The translations under genes were made by a program, and so were the position numbers. Below are positions 23,201 to 34,554 of a DNA stretch of 64,000 bases, piece by piece (within the stretch, counting starts at the first letter, position 1; every line of letters begins with the position of its first letter). The notes under the pieces were generated by a model. The model saw only the letters and a list, made by a program, of their open reading frames with translations, did not search any database and was not told where the DNA came from. This DNA is from Dryocosmus kuriphilus (Eukaryota; Arthropoda; Insecta; Hymenoptera; Cynipidae): the NCBI GenBank assembly GCA_038277395.1, contig CM076197.1:73875348-73939347 (forward strand), given 5' to 3'.

Positions 23201-24060
23201 GAATGCAGCAATACAGAAACGGATGGTTTCTCTCTCATTTATCTTGCGAACTGTCGTCAGTGCTGGACCCATAAACTTTATTATATTTTTTCTTCGTTAA
23301 CAAGGGAAGAAAATTTAATTCACTAATTTAAATTTAATTAGGTAGACTTTAATTCACACCATTCTATTTATTGTTAAAAAATCGAAAATATTTTTATATG
23401 AATCTCATTTTATTATTACTTACCACAATGATTGAAAATTCAGACAATATACATCTCTAGGAGCCTCCTTAATGGTATATGCAACTAAAAAATTCCACTC
23501 GAAGCAATACATTTAATCCACGATATTCTTACGTACATCCCAGGTGTAAAATGTTCGTCATCTGAAGATAATAGAATATGTGTACAAAAAAAATTCTAGG
23601 TTCCACCCCTACTTAATTCAGCTGAACCACTTTAATTTGTGAAAAATTGGTAACCCTATCTTATTTACGACCAACTTAATAAAAAATTAATTAATTAATT
23701 GCATTAGTTATACGAAAAGGAAAACTCTTTATTGTGAAAAACGACCCCTATTGAAATTCGAAAATCAATTCATTTAGTTAATCAACGTGATTAATTTCAC
23801 AAGTTTGCTCGCAAGTCTTTTGAAAATTAGAAAAGTTAAAAAAAAAGGTTTATAGTAAATCAACCTTTAAAAACAGCCCTATCGTAAAATTACGAAAAAA
23901 AAAGAGTCATTATATTCAGATATATGTGCATTGTAAATACACAAAACATCAGTTACCTGAAACGTAAACTTTTCTCTCACAATCAAATGCAGACGAAACA
24001 CCCCTTAGAGAAGTCAAATTTTAATTAAGATCGCTAAATAAATCATTAGTTAATACCAAA
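23201..24060. other. AT-rich spacer
   Basis: No gene, RNA or element end recognised. It separates two degenerate short-period arrays. Confidence 0.5.
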
Positions 24061-24540
24061 TAAAATCAGTGGACTTCAGGCGACTCCAACTGATTCCAGT
24101 GACTTCAGGTGATATTAGTGATCAGTGACTGAACTGTTTTTGCCCTACTTCATGTGATTCAAGTTAACTCAACTGATTTCAGCGATTTGAGGTAACTGTA
24201 GATGAATCTAACTACTTTCAAGTGATTTTCCCTCACTTTGCGTAACTTTAGTCGACCTAAACTGATTTCAAATGACTTCAAGTATCTTATAGGATTTCAA
24301 CGAACTTGAGTCGATTTAAGATGATTTAAAGTTAGTTCACCCTGCTGCAGTGACTTCTCGTGACTTCAACTTACTCCAGCGATTGCTAATGACTTACATC
24401 AGTAACTACAGTGTCTTTAACTGGCTGCATGTGACTTCAAGTTAACTCAACTGACCTGGACGATTTTAGGTGACTGCAGGTGAATCTATCTAGATCTATC
24501 ACTTAATTTATTTCATCCGACATTACGTAACATTCGTAAA
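24061..24540. repeat. Degenerate GTGACTTCAAG array, left part
   Basis: Words such as GACTTCAGG, GATTTCAACT and GTGACTTCAAG recur about every 10-11 bp. A longer period is superimposed: the stretch from CATGTGATTCAAGTTAACTC (about 24150) recurs near 24428, giving a higher-order unit of about 278 bp. The array continues after PLE-2, where 27352-27480 matches 24237-24360. Confidence 0.75.
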
Positions 24541-24800
24541 GAAACATGGTCTGGAAGATACACTAATTATCACTCTATTACTTTTCCACCTTACAAAAAT
24601 AGTGTGTTAAATAGTCTGGTTGACAGAGAAGTTAAACTTTCGCATTCTTCTTTTCATGATGATAACTTAAATATTATCTCTTGCACTCTTATTAACAATG
24701 GCTTTCCTATCAATATCGCTAATGAACTTATTAACAAGAGGGTTATGAAACTAAATTCTCTATCTTCTAACATTTCAAACAATGACTTAAATTTAGAACG
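24541..24800 (+). pseudogene. PLE-2 reverse transcriptase thumb fragment
   Basis: Translates as TWSGRYTNYHSITFPPYKNS, then LNSLVDREVKLSHSSFH, the PLE thumb pattern (compare TYSGRTLNFFSNHHINHKKG in PLE-1). All of the fingers and the catalytic palm are missing, as in a typical 5'-truncated retrocopy. The frame is open up to the insertion at 24800 and resumes after it at 26241 with CIILPYNPHTSRIF, so the interruption itself did not shift the frame. Confidence 0.82.
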
Positions 24801-26223
24801 GCTTCCGTTTCCGGCGCTGATAGTGATGGGACGGGTGTAGGAATTTGAGCGATCATTTTGGCTTTGAAGGTGAATATAAGTGTTGTGTGGGGTGAAAAAA
24901 AAGGGTTGTGAGTAGAGTTATGACAGCGGGTATGTGGGAGGAATGAGTGGAATGGTCGCGGAAGGTGGGAGAAAGGAAAAAGTGAGAAAAAATGGTGCAT
25001 GCTGAAGAGTGAGGTTAGTTTTGATGTTAGTTAATTAGTCAAGATAGTTAGTTAGTGTGGTGGACAGAGAGTAGGGTAGCGAAGTTGTACGAGACTGGGG
25101 AGACGGAGGGTGAGGTAAGATTTGATTATTGTTAACTACTACTGTCTTTTTGTGTGGAAATAGTGCGAAGGTTAAAGGATGGGTGAGGGGAGCGCGGGGA
25201 GCGGAGCGAGAGGGCAATAAGTGGCGCGGGAAACCAGTGGGTAAGGTAGGAGATTAGTAAGCCACTGGGTAACAGGCCGATTGCGAGGAAACTAAGACAA
25301 CAGAGCGCTAGAAGGCAATACCTGCCCGAAGAAGGGAAGTAGAGACTGAGACCCAGTGTGCAATGAATGAAGTGTCGAGCAGGGGCAGGTGGGGTTAGTG
25401 GGGGCGACGCAGAGAGGTTAGAGTTTGCTAAGTCAATTGATAAGGTGTTCGAGTCGAATAAGGCCATGGATAAGGCATTAGATAGGACATTTGAAAATAT
25501 GTTCTGAGAGTTAGAGAAGGTAGTGAGGAGAGGGCTAGAGGAAAAGGAAGAGAAGGAACATGGGAGGGGAACAGAGGGGATAGTCATAAAGATAAAAGAG
25601 AAATGGGAGAAATGGGAAAAGTGCTGGAAGAAAGAGAAAGAAAAAGTGTGGCAAAAAATTAGGGAGGATGGAGGAGGAACAGAGAAAAAAGCAAGAAGAG
25701 GGGAGAAAGGTAATAAGGCAGGTAGAAGAGAGGGTACGTAACTTAGAATGCAGAGCTGCACGTCAAGAGAATCTTGAGGAAATAGGTAGAGAGGACGAGG
25801 AAGAGAGAGATGTGAACTTGAGAGAGAAGAATGAGAGAATGAAAAGTAGAGTACGGGGGTTAGAAAGGAAAATGGAGGGGTTTTTGGAATGTGCTAGGGA
25901 TGGATGAAGAAACTAGGAAAGGCTGAGAGAAAGAGCAAGTCATACAGGGTAGAGAAGGGCCAAAATGATTCATATAAAGGCAAAAGAAAAGTCAGTAAAG
26001 TCGAGGATTAATGAACCATCAATAGAATGGAAATGGCGAGAGGAAACGGAAGCCCAAGGTCTTGAGCGGCAGTGCGTAGATTTAGATTAGAGATTAAGAA
26101 GTTATGTACATATAGGATAAGGTAGGAATAAGGATTTGTAAAATCTGCGCTGGATGTAAAGATGTGATGGTTATGTAATGACTCTTAAACCCGTAAGAGG
26201 GAGAGAGTATAAATAAACGATAA
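24801..26223 (+). mobile_element. 1.4-kb non-autonomous retroelement inside PLE-2
   Basis: Flanked by an exact 17-bp duplication of PLE-2 sequence, GACTTAAATTTAGAACG, at 24784-24800 and 26224-26240, which is characteristic of target-primed LINE-type insertion. The 3' end is TATAAATAAACGATAA without a poly-A tail. The plus strand is strikingly purine-rich from about 25050 to 26090. Part of it would encode a Glu/Lys/Arg-rich coiled coil, but there is no reverse transcriptase. A degraded inverted copy lies at 56560-57300. Likely an internally deleted LINE keeping the 5' leader and ORF1 region. Confidence 0.8.
25523..25907 (+). pseudogene. ORF1-like coiled-coil remnant
   Basis: Two overlapping frames, 25523-25741 and 25668-25907, together encode a highly charged helical sequence (for example KIKEKWEKWEKCWKKEKEK in the first and RKVIRQVEERVRNLECRAAR, then NERMKSRVRGLERKMEGF in the second) with leucine or hydrophobic heptads. 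The switch between frames implies a frameshift near 25670-25740. LINE ORF1 proteins commonly contain such coiled coils. Because the DNA is simply purine-rich, part of the signal could be compositional. The opposite strand gives a long but meaningless open frame. Confidence 0.45.
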
Positions 26224-26240
26224 GACTTAAATTTAGAACG

Positions 26241-26716
26241 ATGCATTATCTTACCATATAATCCACATACTTCCAGAATATTTCAAAAGATGTATGCCAA
26301 ATACAATATTAAAATCATTTTTAAACGTATAAAAGACCCCTTTAACTGCTTTAGAAATCAGAAAAATCCTATTCCACGTAATAAAAATGTCTAATGTCAT
26401 CTACAGAATATCATGTTTAGATTGTGAAAAATGTTATATTGGTGAGACAAAAAGATACATTGACACAGGAATCAATGAACATCGTAGAGACTGTATTAAC
26501 ACCAAAATTAACACTGCACTTTCAAAACACGCATCCCAAAATAAACATTCCTTTGATTTTGTCAATTTTAATGTTCTAGATAAAGAATCACATTATTACA
26601 AACGTATTTTCATGGAGATGTTTCATATTGTGAAAAATAATAATAATATTAACTTTAAAACAGATATAGATAATATGAGCATCACTTATAATAGCCTTAT
26701 TCGTTCTATTAAATAG
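26241..26716 (+). pseudogene. PLE-2 GIY-YIG endonuclease domain
   Basis: The 26387-26716 frame reads SNVIYRISCLDCEKCYIGET then KRYIDTGINEHRRD, the PLE GIY-YIG core with its CxxC pair, followed by ALSKHASQNKHSFDFVNF and the ERxxKR-like ESHYYKRIFMEMFHI. The upstream linker from 26241 (CIILPYNPHTSRIFQKMY) is in another frame and joins near 26380, so one frameshift separates them. Catalytic residues appear intact. In the parent element it would nick the target for reverse transcription. Closely parallel to the PLE-1 domain but clearly a different lineage. Confidence 0.86.
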
Positions 26717-27181
26717 TATGTACATTATATTTTTACACAAATATACTTGTTAAATAACATTTAAAATGTATAACTTCTGTATTTAACCAATACATCAGCG
26801 TTTTTATAATATTTTATTCATATTTCAACACGGAACACTGACGTCATCAATACGTCATGCGCATAACTACACTCTCCATACGTACGGATGGTCAAGCCAC
26901 CTTGTTACAGTCACCTACTTGTAATTTCCGAAACAGTTGTCAGTCTGCTGGACGTGATTTTTAAAATATCTATGTTTTTTGTTACGTCCATTAATAACTA
27001 TTAAATTTATTAACAATTCCGTCCAGCAGAACACATCGTTCTAAAATACTTATACAACTATTATTACGGCATATTCTATCTATCAGGTAACTCATATTTG
27101 AGCTATTTTAACTTTTAAAACTACTTTATTTCACTGTCCACTTTTGTCACACAGGTCATAACTGTTTTTCCATTTTTCCAT

Positions 27182-27223
27182 CTGACGAGGACTATAGAGT
27201 ACAGTCGAAACGTCATATGTGTC
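27182..27223 (+). ncRNA. Hammerhead-like motif in the PLE-2 3' region
   Basis: CTGACGA (27182-27188), an extra G, GACT (27190-27193) pairing with AGTC (27203-27206), then GAAA (27207-27210) and a GTC trinucleotide at 27221-27223 in the position of a cleavage site. The layout, including the single extra G before stem II, is the same as in PLE-1 although the stem bases differ. Stem III is short (AC/GT) and stem I is not evident. Confidence 0.42.
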
Positions 27224-27350
27224 AAGAATTGCTGAGAGACTCTCAGTATTTTCTCATCTTTTTAATAAAGGACCAGTAATCAACAAAAACTCCTCTTTTA
27301 CATCTAAAACTTAATGCTTATACCCTGGTCAACACCACCATTACATCATC

Positions 27351-27537
27351 TAATTACGTAACTTTTGTCGACTTCAACTGATTTCAAATGACTTTAGGTG
27401 ATTTATAGGACTTCAACGAACTTTAGTCGATTTCAGATGATTTAAAGTTACTTCGCTTTACTCCAGTGATTTCTGGTGACTCCATCTGATGTCCAGTGAC
27501 AGTAGGTGATTTCAGGTAACTACAACTAACATCACAT
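27351..27537. repeat. Degenerate GTGACTTCAAG array, middle part
   Basis: Continues the array interrupted by PLE-2, and contains the block GATTTCAAATGACTT...GATTTAAAGTTA that also occurs at about 24268-24340. Confidence 0.72.
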
Positions 27538-28991
27538 GCTAAAAAGTAAATGCTGCTGATCAGAATTTAAATTCTGATGATCAGAATCTGCGATTCTGCC
27601 TTCGGGTCAAAAAATTCTGTTCATCAGAATCACGCGATACTGATCTAAGCTAACGTCAGATTCTAATAATCAGAAAAATACATTCTGTTCTTCAGTAGCT
27701 GTGAAACTCGAATTCAGATATTTAAATGCTTCTCATCAGCCCGGAGATTCTGACAGACAGAAACTTTCTAGTTTGAATGCGCAACTAGCGATTCTGATCA
27801 TCAGAATTTGAGATTCTGATGGAAGCTTGACGAGTTTAGCTTTTTGCTTCCACTGCGCGCGATCAGCTGTTACGTCGTAATATTTCTCATTAATTCATAT
27901 ATTGTCAATTGAATTTTGAAAATTACAAAAAAATAAAAAAGGAAACTTTTTTTTGGTAATTAAGACAACTTTTTTATTATGAAAAACGGGTTCTCACGTG
28001 ATTTTCGAAGTTCTCTTTGACGACGGGGAGAATCGAACTCGCTTACCCTAGGTTTACAAACTAACTTATACTATATCGCACGCAACTTAACCGCATAGAC
28101 TATCGAGGTACATAGGGAAACAGGTAAAAAAATCTAATTACTTGAAGACTTGATTCTTCTGTATTTCTCAAAACGATAAATAATTTAATTAGTGACTCTG
28201 AATATACAAACTTCATAGAAAATATAAAGTAAAAGGAATAATATTGGAATAAATTAAATAAAAACCTGATGTGAAAGAATTTGTTGTCTCTTTTGGTGTA
28301 TAATTCTTTTGAACTTTTGTATAAATTTTATTATTGTTTCCTGATGTGTTAGTTTTATATAATTGCGTTTTTTTTTTCTCTATAATTGTTCCTTTTTTTG
28401 GCTAGTGTATATAAAATTATATTGTTTCGTTCTATTCGTGATATTTTTCTGAAATATATTGCATCATAATTGTATGTGGAAATCTGCTTCAAAAGTGCGA
28501 TTGTACAAGTTTGAATCAATCCATCTCCAAAAATCCTTAAGGAAATTCCTGAAGGAAATTCCTTGATGTAATTTCCTCTGTTCCTTAACCCGTAAATGAT
28601 AACATCCATCTGTGGGACGGATATAGTTAACATTTTTTACTCTTGGAAGCGTAATTATCGGTTTGAAACCTCCTTCTTCTAGATATGATTCAGTTGATCC
28701 TTTATCTTGGTTATGTGTGTTTGGTTGTGACGTACTTGTCAGCAGAAACTTGTGAATGTTGCGTTTCAACATCTTTATTCTTAGGAGCAGTATTCGAGAT
28801 TTTGATCATCAGAATCTCGAATACTGTTCCGCAGCAACGATTTTCCCGAAGCTTGCGTCACTGATATACAGTATTGAAAAATTCTGAGCTTCAGTATAAA
28901 AAGTTCTGATGATCAGAATTTTTCGGCGCCGACGGCAAGGCGTGATGATCATCAGAATTTAAATTCTGATCAGCAGTATCTACTTTTTAGC
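27538..28991. mobile_element. TIR element built from GATCAG-type words
   Basis: The left end GCTAAAAAGTAAATGCTGCT (27538 on) and the inverted right end GCTAAAAAGTAGATACTGCT are followed by a shared GATCAGAATTTAAATTCTGAT palindrome, a TIR of about 43 bp. Both subterminal zones (27540-27830 and 28790-28985) are packed with ATTCTGAT/ATCAGAAT words, many palindromic. The centre is AT-rich and includes a region at 28022-28110 that resembles a tRNA read on the minus strand, and minus-strand open frames of 92 and 102 codons (28355-28772) of no recognised family. No clear target duplication was found. Confidence 0.75.
28464..28772 (-). CDS. Small unrecognised ORF in the GATCAG element
   Basis: 102 codons of mixed composition starting MLKRNIHKFLLTSTSQP and containing GGFKPIITLPRVKNVNYIRP and a Trp-bearing segment (FLKDFWRWIDS). 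It is less biased than its AT-rich surroundings, which is why I mention it. It overlaps another minus-strand frame (28355-28633), has no visible motif, and may be chance. If real it could be the relic of a protein carried by this TIR element. Confidence 0.2.
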   Translation of the reverse strand: MLKRNIHKFLLTSTSQPNTHNQDKGSTESYLEEGGFKPIITLPRVKNVNYIRPTDGCYHLRVKEQRKLHQGISFRNFLKDFWRWIDSNLYNRTFEADFHIQL

Positions 28992-29300
28992 GTGGCACTG
29001 ACTTCCATATCTTCATTTCCCTGCAAATGATTTCAAGCAACTTTAGGTAACTTCAGGTGATTCCAGTTGATTTCAATGACTCCAAATGATTTCCAGTGAC
29101 TGCAGCTGAATTTCAGGTACCAACAGACGTCACTAACTTCAATGACTTCACATAACTTCCTGCAACTTCCAGTGAACTCAACTGTCAACCGGTGAATTGA
29201 AACACCTGTAACTGATATCACTTGACTTTCGGTGACTCTAGCTGACTTTAACTGACTTTAGCTAACCTGAACTGATTGAAGTGACGCACGAGGTTACACC
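28992..29300. repeat. Degenerate GTGACTTCAAG array, right part
   Basis: The same 10-11 bp-phased words (GATTTCAATGACTCCAAATG, GTGACTCTAGCTGACTT) continue after the TIR element and fade out near 29300. Confidence 0.7.
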
Positions 29301-30867
29301 AGGGCTTCAGGCGACTTCACAAATTTCTCGTTCTAAAATCTAGTATTTTATTCCAAAAAATCAAAGACACTTTGTACGTAAAAAAATCTGGTCAAAATTC
29401 TGGTTACGCCACTGGCGAATTGAACGAAAAGAATCTCGATGTGATGCCACGGTGAGGGTGGGGATAAAGAGGGGAAGGTTATCGCATATCTCGTCTGGTG
29501 GCGGAGTCGCTTTGCCCGCGTCAGAGATCGACTTCCCACACAGACTGTACAGTAAACGGGCAAATTGTGGTTACAATGTTGCACAGACCTGTACAGTCCC
29601 TCTCAAAAGTCAGCAGAATACTAAATTTCAAGACGGCCTAGGCGGAATCCAGTTTGTTGCTTGCAACTCGTGCTTGCTGGTGCACGAGGTTAGTTTTGCA
29701 TGGGACAGTGTACGATACACGTGCACCTTCACCTAATGCATTTCACGCGCAAAACACGGGTTATTCGCGAAATATCCACGTACATTTCGCACCTAAATCC
29801 CGAACTGGGACAACTTGTTTCAAGGCATTCTTGTCCTCATTTTCCACTCGTCCAGAATCCTTCAATTTCATCGATAAATTATCACTCAATCAATAACTTG
29901 ATAAATAATCGAATAGATGGGCAATTAACTTAAAATAATGTGAAAATAATAATGAATTGCGAAACAAGTTTTCGAAATGAAACTCTATTTGAAATTAATT
30001 TCCAATGAAGGATTTTCTTGTGAAGTGTTTTTTTTGTTTGATTGACATCTGCGGATTTCTAGCGACACGTTATGTTAAATTTAATATCTGGTATGATAAC
30101 AAAACCCTGGTTATTTGATTGGAAATTGTAGTGGAGAAAAAAGATGTAGATTTAAAACTGGTTGCGAAAATAAATTTTAAAAGTATTTTTAATTCTTAGA
30201 AAGTCGTTAACGCAGTCTTGCCCGAGTCGGATTAAGTGAAAATGGCCCGACGGAGGTGGAAAATAGAATATGTCTCTACAACATTTTCCAGTTTAGTCTA
30301 AGTGTTCCTTATGAAATTAATTCCAGTAGTATAGAATTATGAAAAAAGTGGATGACGTACGTTTGAAAAACTCGTAAATCTAAATAACAGGTCTGTGTAT
30401 TTCGACTCATAAAAAAGTGTATTACAAGAGTGCAAATTGCACGGATTACTGAGATTAAAGCTGTCAATAATTGAACCAACCTGCGCAACTGAAACTTCAT
30501 CAAAAGGTTAGTTAATGTTTTAATTCCTACGAAGAGGTAAAATATCTCCAGCCGAATAATTAAGAATGTCAAACTATTCTATGAACTTTCGTAACAATGA
30601 TTACCGAATCTATAATTATACATCTGGCTACATTTGTTTGAACGAATTTAGAAGGCAGAATTTAGCAGCATCATTAATCGCACCAGATAGGTGGGTATGT
30701 AATTTGTATAAGTATGATACCAAAACGTATATCTTAATCAGAATACATTTAAAATTCACGTTTTTCCAGCAGACAAAAAAAACAAATAATAATTACACCC
30801 CAAAATAGATCAAGCGAAATACGAACTTTATCAGTATTTAGACCAAACACCTGTTATTTTTACACTA
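29301..30867. other. Unassigned sequence with a less AT-rich patch
   Basis: 29400-29870 has balanced base composition and several overlapping open frames (94 codons at 29452-29736, for example), none with a motif I know and none supported by a paralogue in the window. It could hold an exon, a promoter region or an old element. 29870-30867 is AT-rich with nothing recognised. Confidence 0.4.
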
Positions 30868-31339
30868 CTCTCTAAAGTTGAAACAGTAAAACTTTACTGA
30901 TTATAAGTGAATATTGATTTAATGGGGTTAATGAAATGTCGTTCACTGTCAACCAGTAACTATTCACTAATTAAAACAGTCAAAAAAAAATATAACTTTT
31001 AAATAAGTTAATAGTGACTGTTCAAATCAGTCCATATGCACTTCTGAAACAGTAAAGTACGTTATTCTTTTAGGACACTAAAAACGTTTACTTGATAGAT
31101 AAGTAAATATTCAGTGCTAAATTAGCCAATATGCACTTCAAAATCAGTGAAATTTGACTTATTCTGCAGTTAATTCTAGAAACAGTTATATTTTGACTTA
31201 GTCAAATATAAATTACAGCTTAATTTGCTTGAGAAGTAAATTTTTTACTTATTTTTTACTTATACTTTACTGTTTCATAAGTGAAAATCAGAACTACTTA
31301 TCAGATAAGTATAAATTTTACTGTTTTATCTTTAGAGAG
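30868..31339 (-). mobile_element. M1 MITE, copy 6 (inverted)
   Basis: A 472-bp copy with TA on both sides, in the orientation of copy 2. It lies about 170 bp to the left of the Transib-like relic. Confidence 0.86.
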
Positions 31340-31539
31340 TAAGTTTTAATAGAAAGTAGATTTAAAAAATGTGGAAAAATAGAAGGTTTATGTGGGATTT
31401 TAAAACTCACTATTAATTGAGTTATCATATTGGAGAGCGTGACTATCATTTATCACCGGGATAAAGGAGGTATATATAAATGAAGATTGAAACAGGAGCC
31501 AAAGTGACACACAGTGATTTTAACGTTTTTCAATTAAAT

Positions 31540-32215
31540 TAAAGTATATTAAATTTCGCATCGTTACAACGGAGGACAGTTTTTAAAAATTTTCTCAACA
31601 ATTTTTTATTTAATACACAAAATAAAAAAAAAAATTTTGACTTTTCAAGACTGCCATTTAGTCAAAAAATGTCTTATTTTACAGAAAATGGTTCACATCG
31701 AGGCAAAAAATTATGAAAAATAACATCCAGCAATATTAATTCGATAAAATAAAATTTTAAATTGTCATAAAGGAATTTAGATTTTTCAGTAGAATTAGCT
31801 ATAAATATTTCACCAATGACCTTTTGTTGTAATAGTTTGAACTACAGAAAAAATAGTGTATTATTTAAACAAATTTAATAAACAAATGCATTATTTGACT
31901 GTTTTTGAGTCGATAAACTTCGCTGTTCCAGCAGAATCAATAATTCGAATGTTGCTAATGTGTCTTGCTGTTTTACTTCATATTTAGGCATCAATTGTTT
32001 ATAGTTTAAACAAATTTAGTTAACAAACTAATTATTTCAGCATTTTTCAATCTCAGGGATAGTCTATTGCTATGATGATTCGCAGTTAGACAATAAATGT
32101 ATATTGTTTAAAAAAAATTTAATAAACTTTGTTTTTTTCAGCACAACCAACTGCTAGTATGTTGATGAGGTCTTCTGCAGTTATACGTACTTTGCAATTT
32201 GAGTACATCTGTGTA
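31540..32215. repeat. Left long inverted arm of the Transib-like relic
   Basis: Roughly 680 bp matching 34555-35465 in reverse. It contains several internally related segments (a 100-130 bp theme with TTTAAACAAATTTAATAAAC and CAGCAGAAT), so the arm is itself repetitive. Far longer than typical Transib TIRs. Confidence 0.75.
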
Positions 32216-33189
32216 TTTTTAAAATGAATTTAATAAATAAATGTATTATTTGTCTGTTTATTTTTTTCTGTATACTACTTAGTAACTAGCAATATATTGT
32301 AATTCTTTTGCTTCCGAAACTTCATTTTTTTTCTGTCTAACAATTAGAAGACTTACTTTAGCGACACATACCAGCTATAAGCAGCATTTAGTTTTCGTTA
32401 TTACTTATTGCATCTGTAGATTTATTGATTCATTGTGTTATTTTGTTTATTGATCTTAAGTTATTTGCTCCCCCTGAAGTTCAGATAAACGCTAGCGTTA
32501 CGGATTTAGCTATTTCGTTAAGATGTTCCCTTTATTCATCTTTTAAATATTTGTTTCTCTTTCCTCTTCTAATCATATCAATGAATTTTTGTGTTGCTGA
32601 ATACTCTTACATTAATTTTGCGTCTTAGATTGTTGTGTGTTTTTAATTTGTAGTTTTTTTGAACGACGCAGTCCTGGATTTCGTTAATATTGTTAACAGA
32701 TAACTATTCGATGTTTTGTTAAATTCGAGTTATAAGACTGCAGAAGTTTTATGCAATCATTTAAAGGAAATGCATTCCCTTTCTTCGAATTTGCAAGGAT
32801 TAGTTTGAAACAAACTCACTCAATATTGTTTATCATCTTTCAACAAAAGGTGGAGATCTTCTTGTTGTAATAAGGATAATTTTATTCAAAAAAATACATC
32901 TTGATAGGAAAGTATATATTAAGTTTCGGAAGCATTAGCCTCGCAACTCCGAACAGCAAAGAATTTTGAAGAATGTTCAGAAAAAATGAAAAGAAGAAGG
33001 GTTGATTCAATAAAACAGAGAGCAAACTTTGAACCAGAAAACTGCAAATGAAATCCTCAACAAAAGTGTTTTAAACATGCCAAGTGACAAAAAAATAGAT
33101 TTAGAGGACATGGAAGCAGAGACATCACAAGAATGTTCTCTGATGACGAATCACTACCGTTTTTCACTTATCTAAAGCTGAGATAAAAC

Positions 33190-34520
33190 AAATATGAACT
33201 GTTTAGAAAATGTCTGAAGGAGAAGAATGGTAATGTTCTTCCACCATACAAAACAATTGCAGGCGCTAAACAGCAATGCTATCCGCCGAGTTCGGCTATA
33301 GAGGTTAATGAAACAGGGGCGTACTTGTTCATAACGCTGGACGATTATTGCAAATTGATGATGTTATACCTACTCAACATACGGAAGATATTAAAATGAA
33401 AGTGAAATACGGTTGTGATGGTATGTCTGGCTTCGATCTATATCAACACAAATCTGAAAATGCAATGATTTCGACGGTGGTACCTCTATCTATCATCACT
33501 ACAAATGATGAAACAACAATCTGGCAAAATCCACGACCTTCCTCTTCAAACTCTTGTTTGCCTATTTTATATCATTACGCACAGGAGACAAAGGACAAAA
33601 TTTTAACTGAGGTAGGAAACATTAAGAAACAAATTAAGCGACTGAAGCCAGGAAAAATCAACCTAAGTGGAACTACTTATTCTGTCGAGTATGAACTTAT
33701 TTGTACCATGATTGATGGTAAAGTGTACCAAGTCGTCACTCAAACGTCTTCTTCACTATTTGTGGAGCAAAGCCTTCTGAAATGAACCGCTTAGAAATAA
33801 TAGGGCTCAGGAAGAAAACGCGGATGTATTTCAGTACAGATTACAGACATTGCATGCACGGATTCGTTTCATGGAATGCATTCTGCACAATTCTTATCGC
33901 TTATGGGCGTGTAAAACGAAGGAACAGAAAGCAATCCATGATATGCGAAAGCGTTCGATTCAAAATGAACAACGAAAACAAACTGGAATAATCATAGACA
34001 TGATAAAATATGGATCTGGCTCCACAAACGATGGAAATACGGCCCGAAAGTTCTTTCACAATTTCGAGAAGGTCAGTGAGATTACCGGTGTTGATGTGCA
34101 ACTGATAAAAAATTTTTACATAATTTTGCAAGTTTTGTCATTCGGTAAACCTATTAACACTGAACGCTTCCAGAAGTTTACGAGTGATACTGCAGAGCTT
34201 TACGTAAAACTGTACCTACAGTTGGTACTTCATGCCTGCGTCTATGCACAAAATACTCACATGGCGCAAAAGGAGTTGACTTATTTGTAGTTCCAATTAG
34301 TTATTTATCAGAGGAGGCACAAGAAGCAAGAAACAAAGATTTGAAGAGGTGCAGGGAAAACAGTACGAGAAAGTCATCCAAGATTAATAAACGAGGACAT
34401 CCTGCATTTTTTATTAGTTTCTGCTGATCCATTTTTGGGAAGTTTGTGGTGGGAATTCACAAAAATTGAAAGACCTTTGCTTCCAGAAGCCCAAGCACTC
34501 CTAATTGATTGCTAAAAGAT
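33190..34520 (+). pseudogene. Transib-like (RAG1-related) transposase, broken
   Basis: Fragments in order: KYELFRKCLKEKNGNVLPPY (about 33190-33250) with CYPP shortly after; 33348-33785 with VKYGCDGMSGFDLYQHKS, VVPLSII, WQNPRPSSS and ELICTMIDGKVYQVVTQTSS; CGAKPSEMN in the next frame; 33850-34290 with LHARIRFMECILHNSYRLW, GSGSTNDGNTARKFF and ITGVDVQLI; then LSEEAQEARNKDLKRCREN after the stop; then DILHFLLVSADPFLGSLWW. This series matches the Transib/RAG1 catalytic core. The acidic residues in DGMSG, MIDGK and SEEAQEARNK are candidates for the DDE triad and are all present. At least four frameshifts or stops separate the pieces, so no active protein is possible. Confidence 0.8.
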
Positions 34521-34554
34521 AACAAAGCTTATTCAAAACTTGAGATACAAATAT

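Larger units (their letters stand above)
24541..27350 (+). mobile_element. Penelope-like element PLE-2, 5'-truncated
   Basis: Begins inside the reverse transcriptase thumb and runs through a GIY-YIG domain and a roughly 630-bp 3' region. The flanks ATTACGTAACATTCGT (about 24523-24538) and ATTACGTAACTTTTGT (27351 onward) are near-identical and probably represent the target duplication within the phased array. It is interrupted at 24801-26223 by another retroelement. The 3' tail (27265-27350) is related to the 146-bp satellite at 40177-40851. An 11-bp inverted pair, TCTGCTGGACG and CGTCCAGCAGA, lies around 26945 and 27030. Confidence 0.82.

Noticed and set aside
24604..24840. Stand-alone 78-codon gene
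   Set aside because: It is PLE-2 thumb sequence up to 24800 plus the first bases of the inserted retroelement.
25132..25761. 209-codon minus-strand ORF
   Set aside because: It is the antisense of a purine-rich retroelement segment. The Ser/Leu/Phe/Pro-rich product is what a pyrimidine-rich strand gives by chance.
28022..28110. Functional tRNA gene (minus strand)
   Set aside because: Box-like words are present but the acceptor stem does not pair and the T stem has a mismatch.
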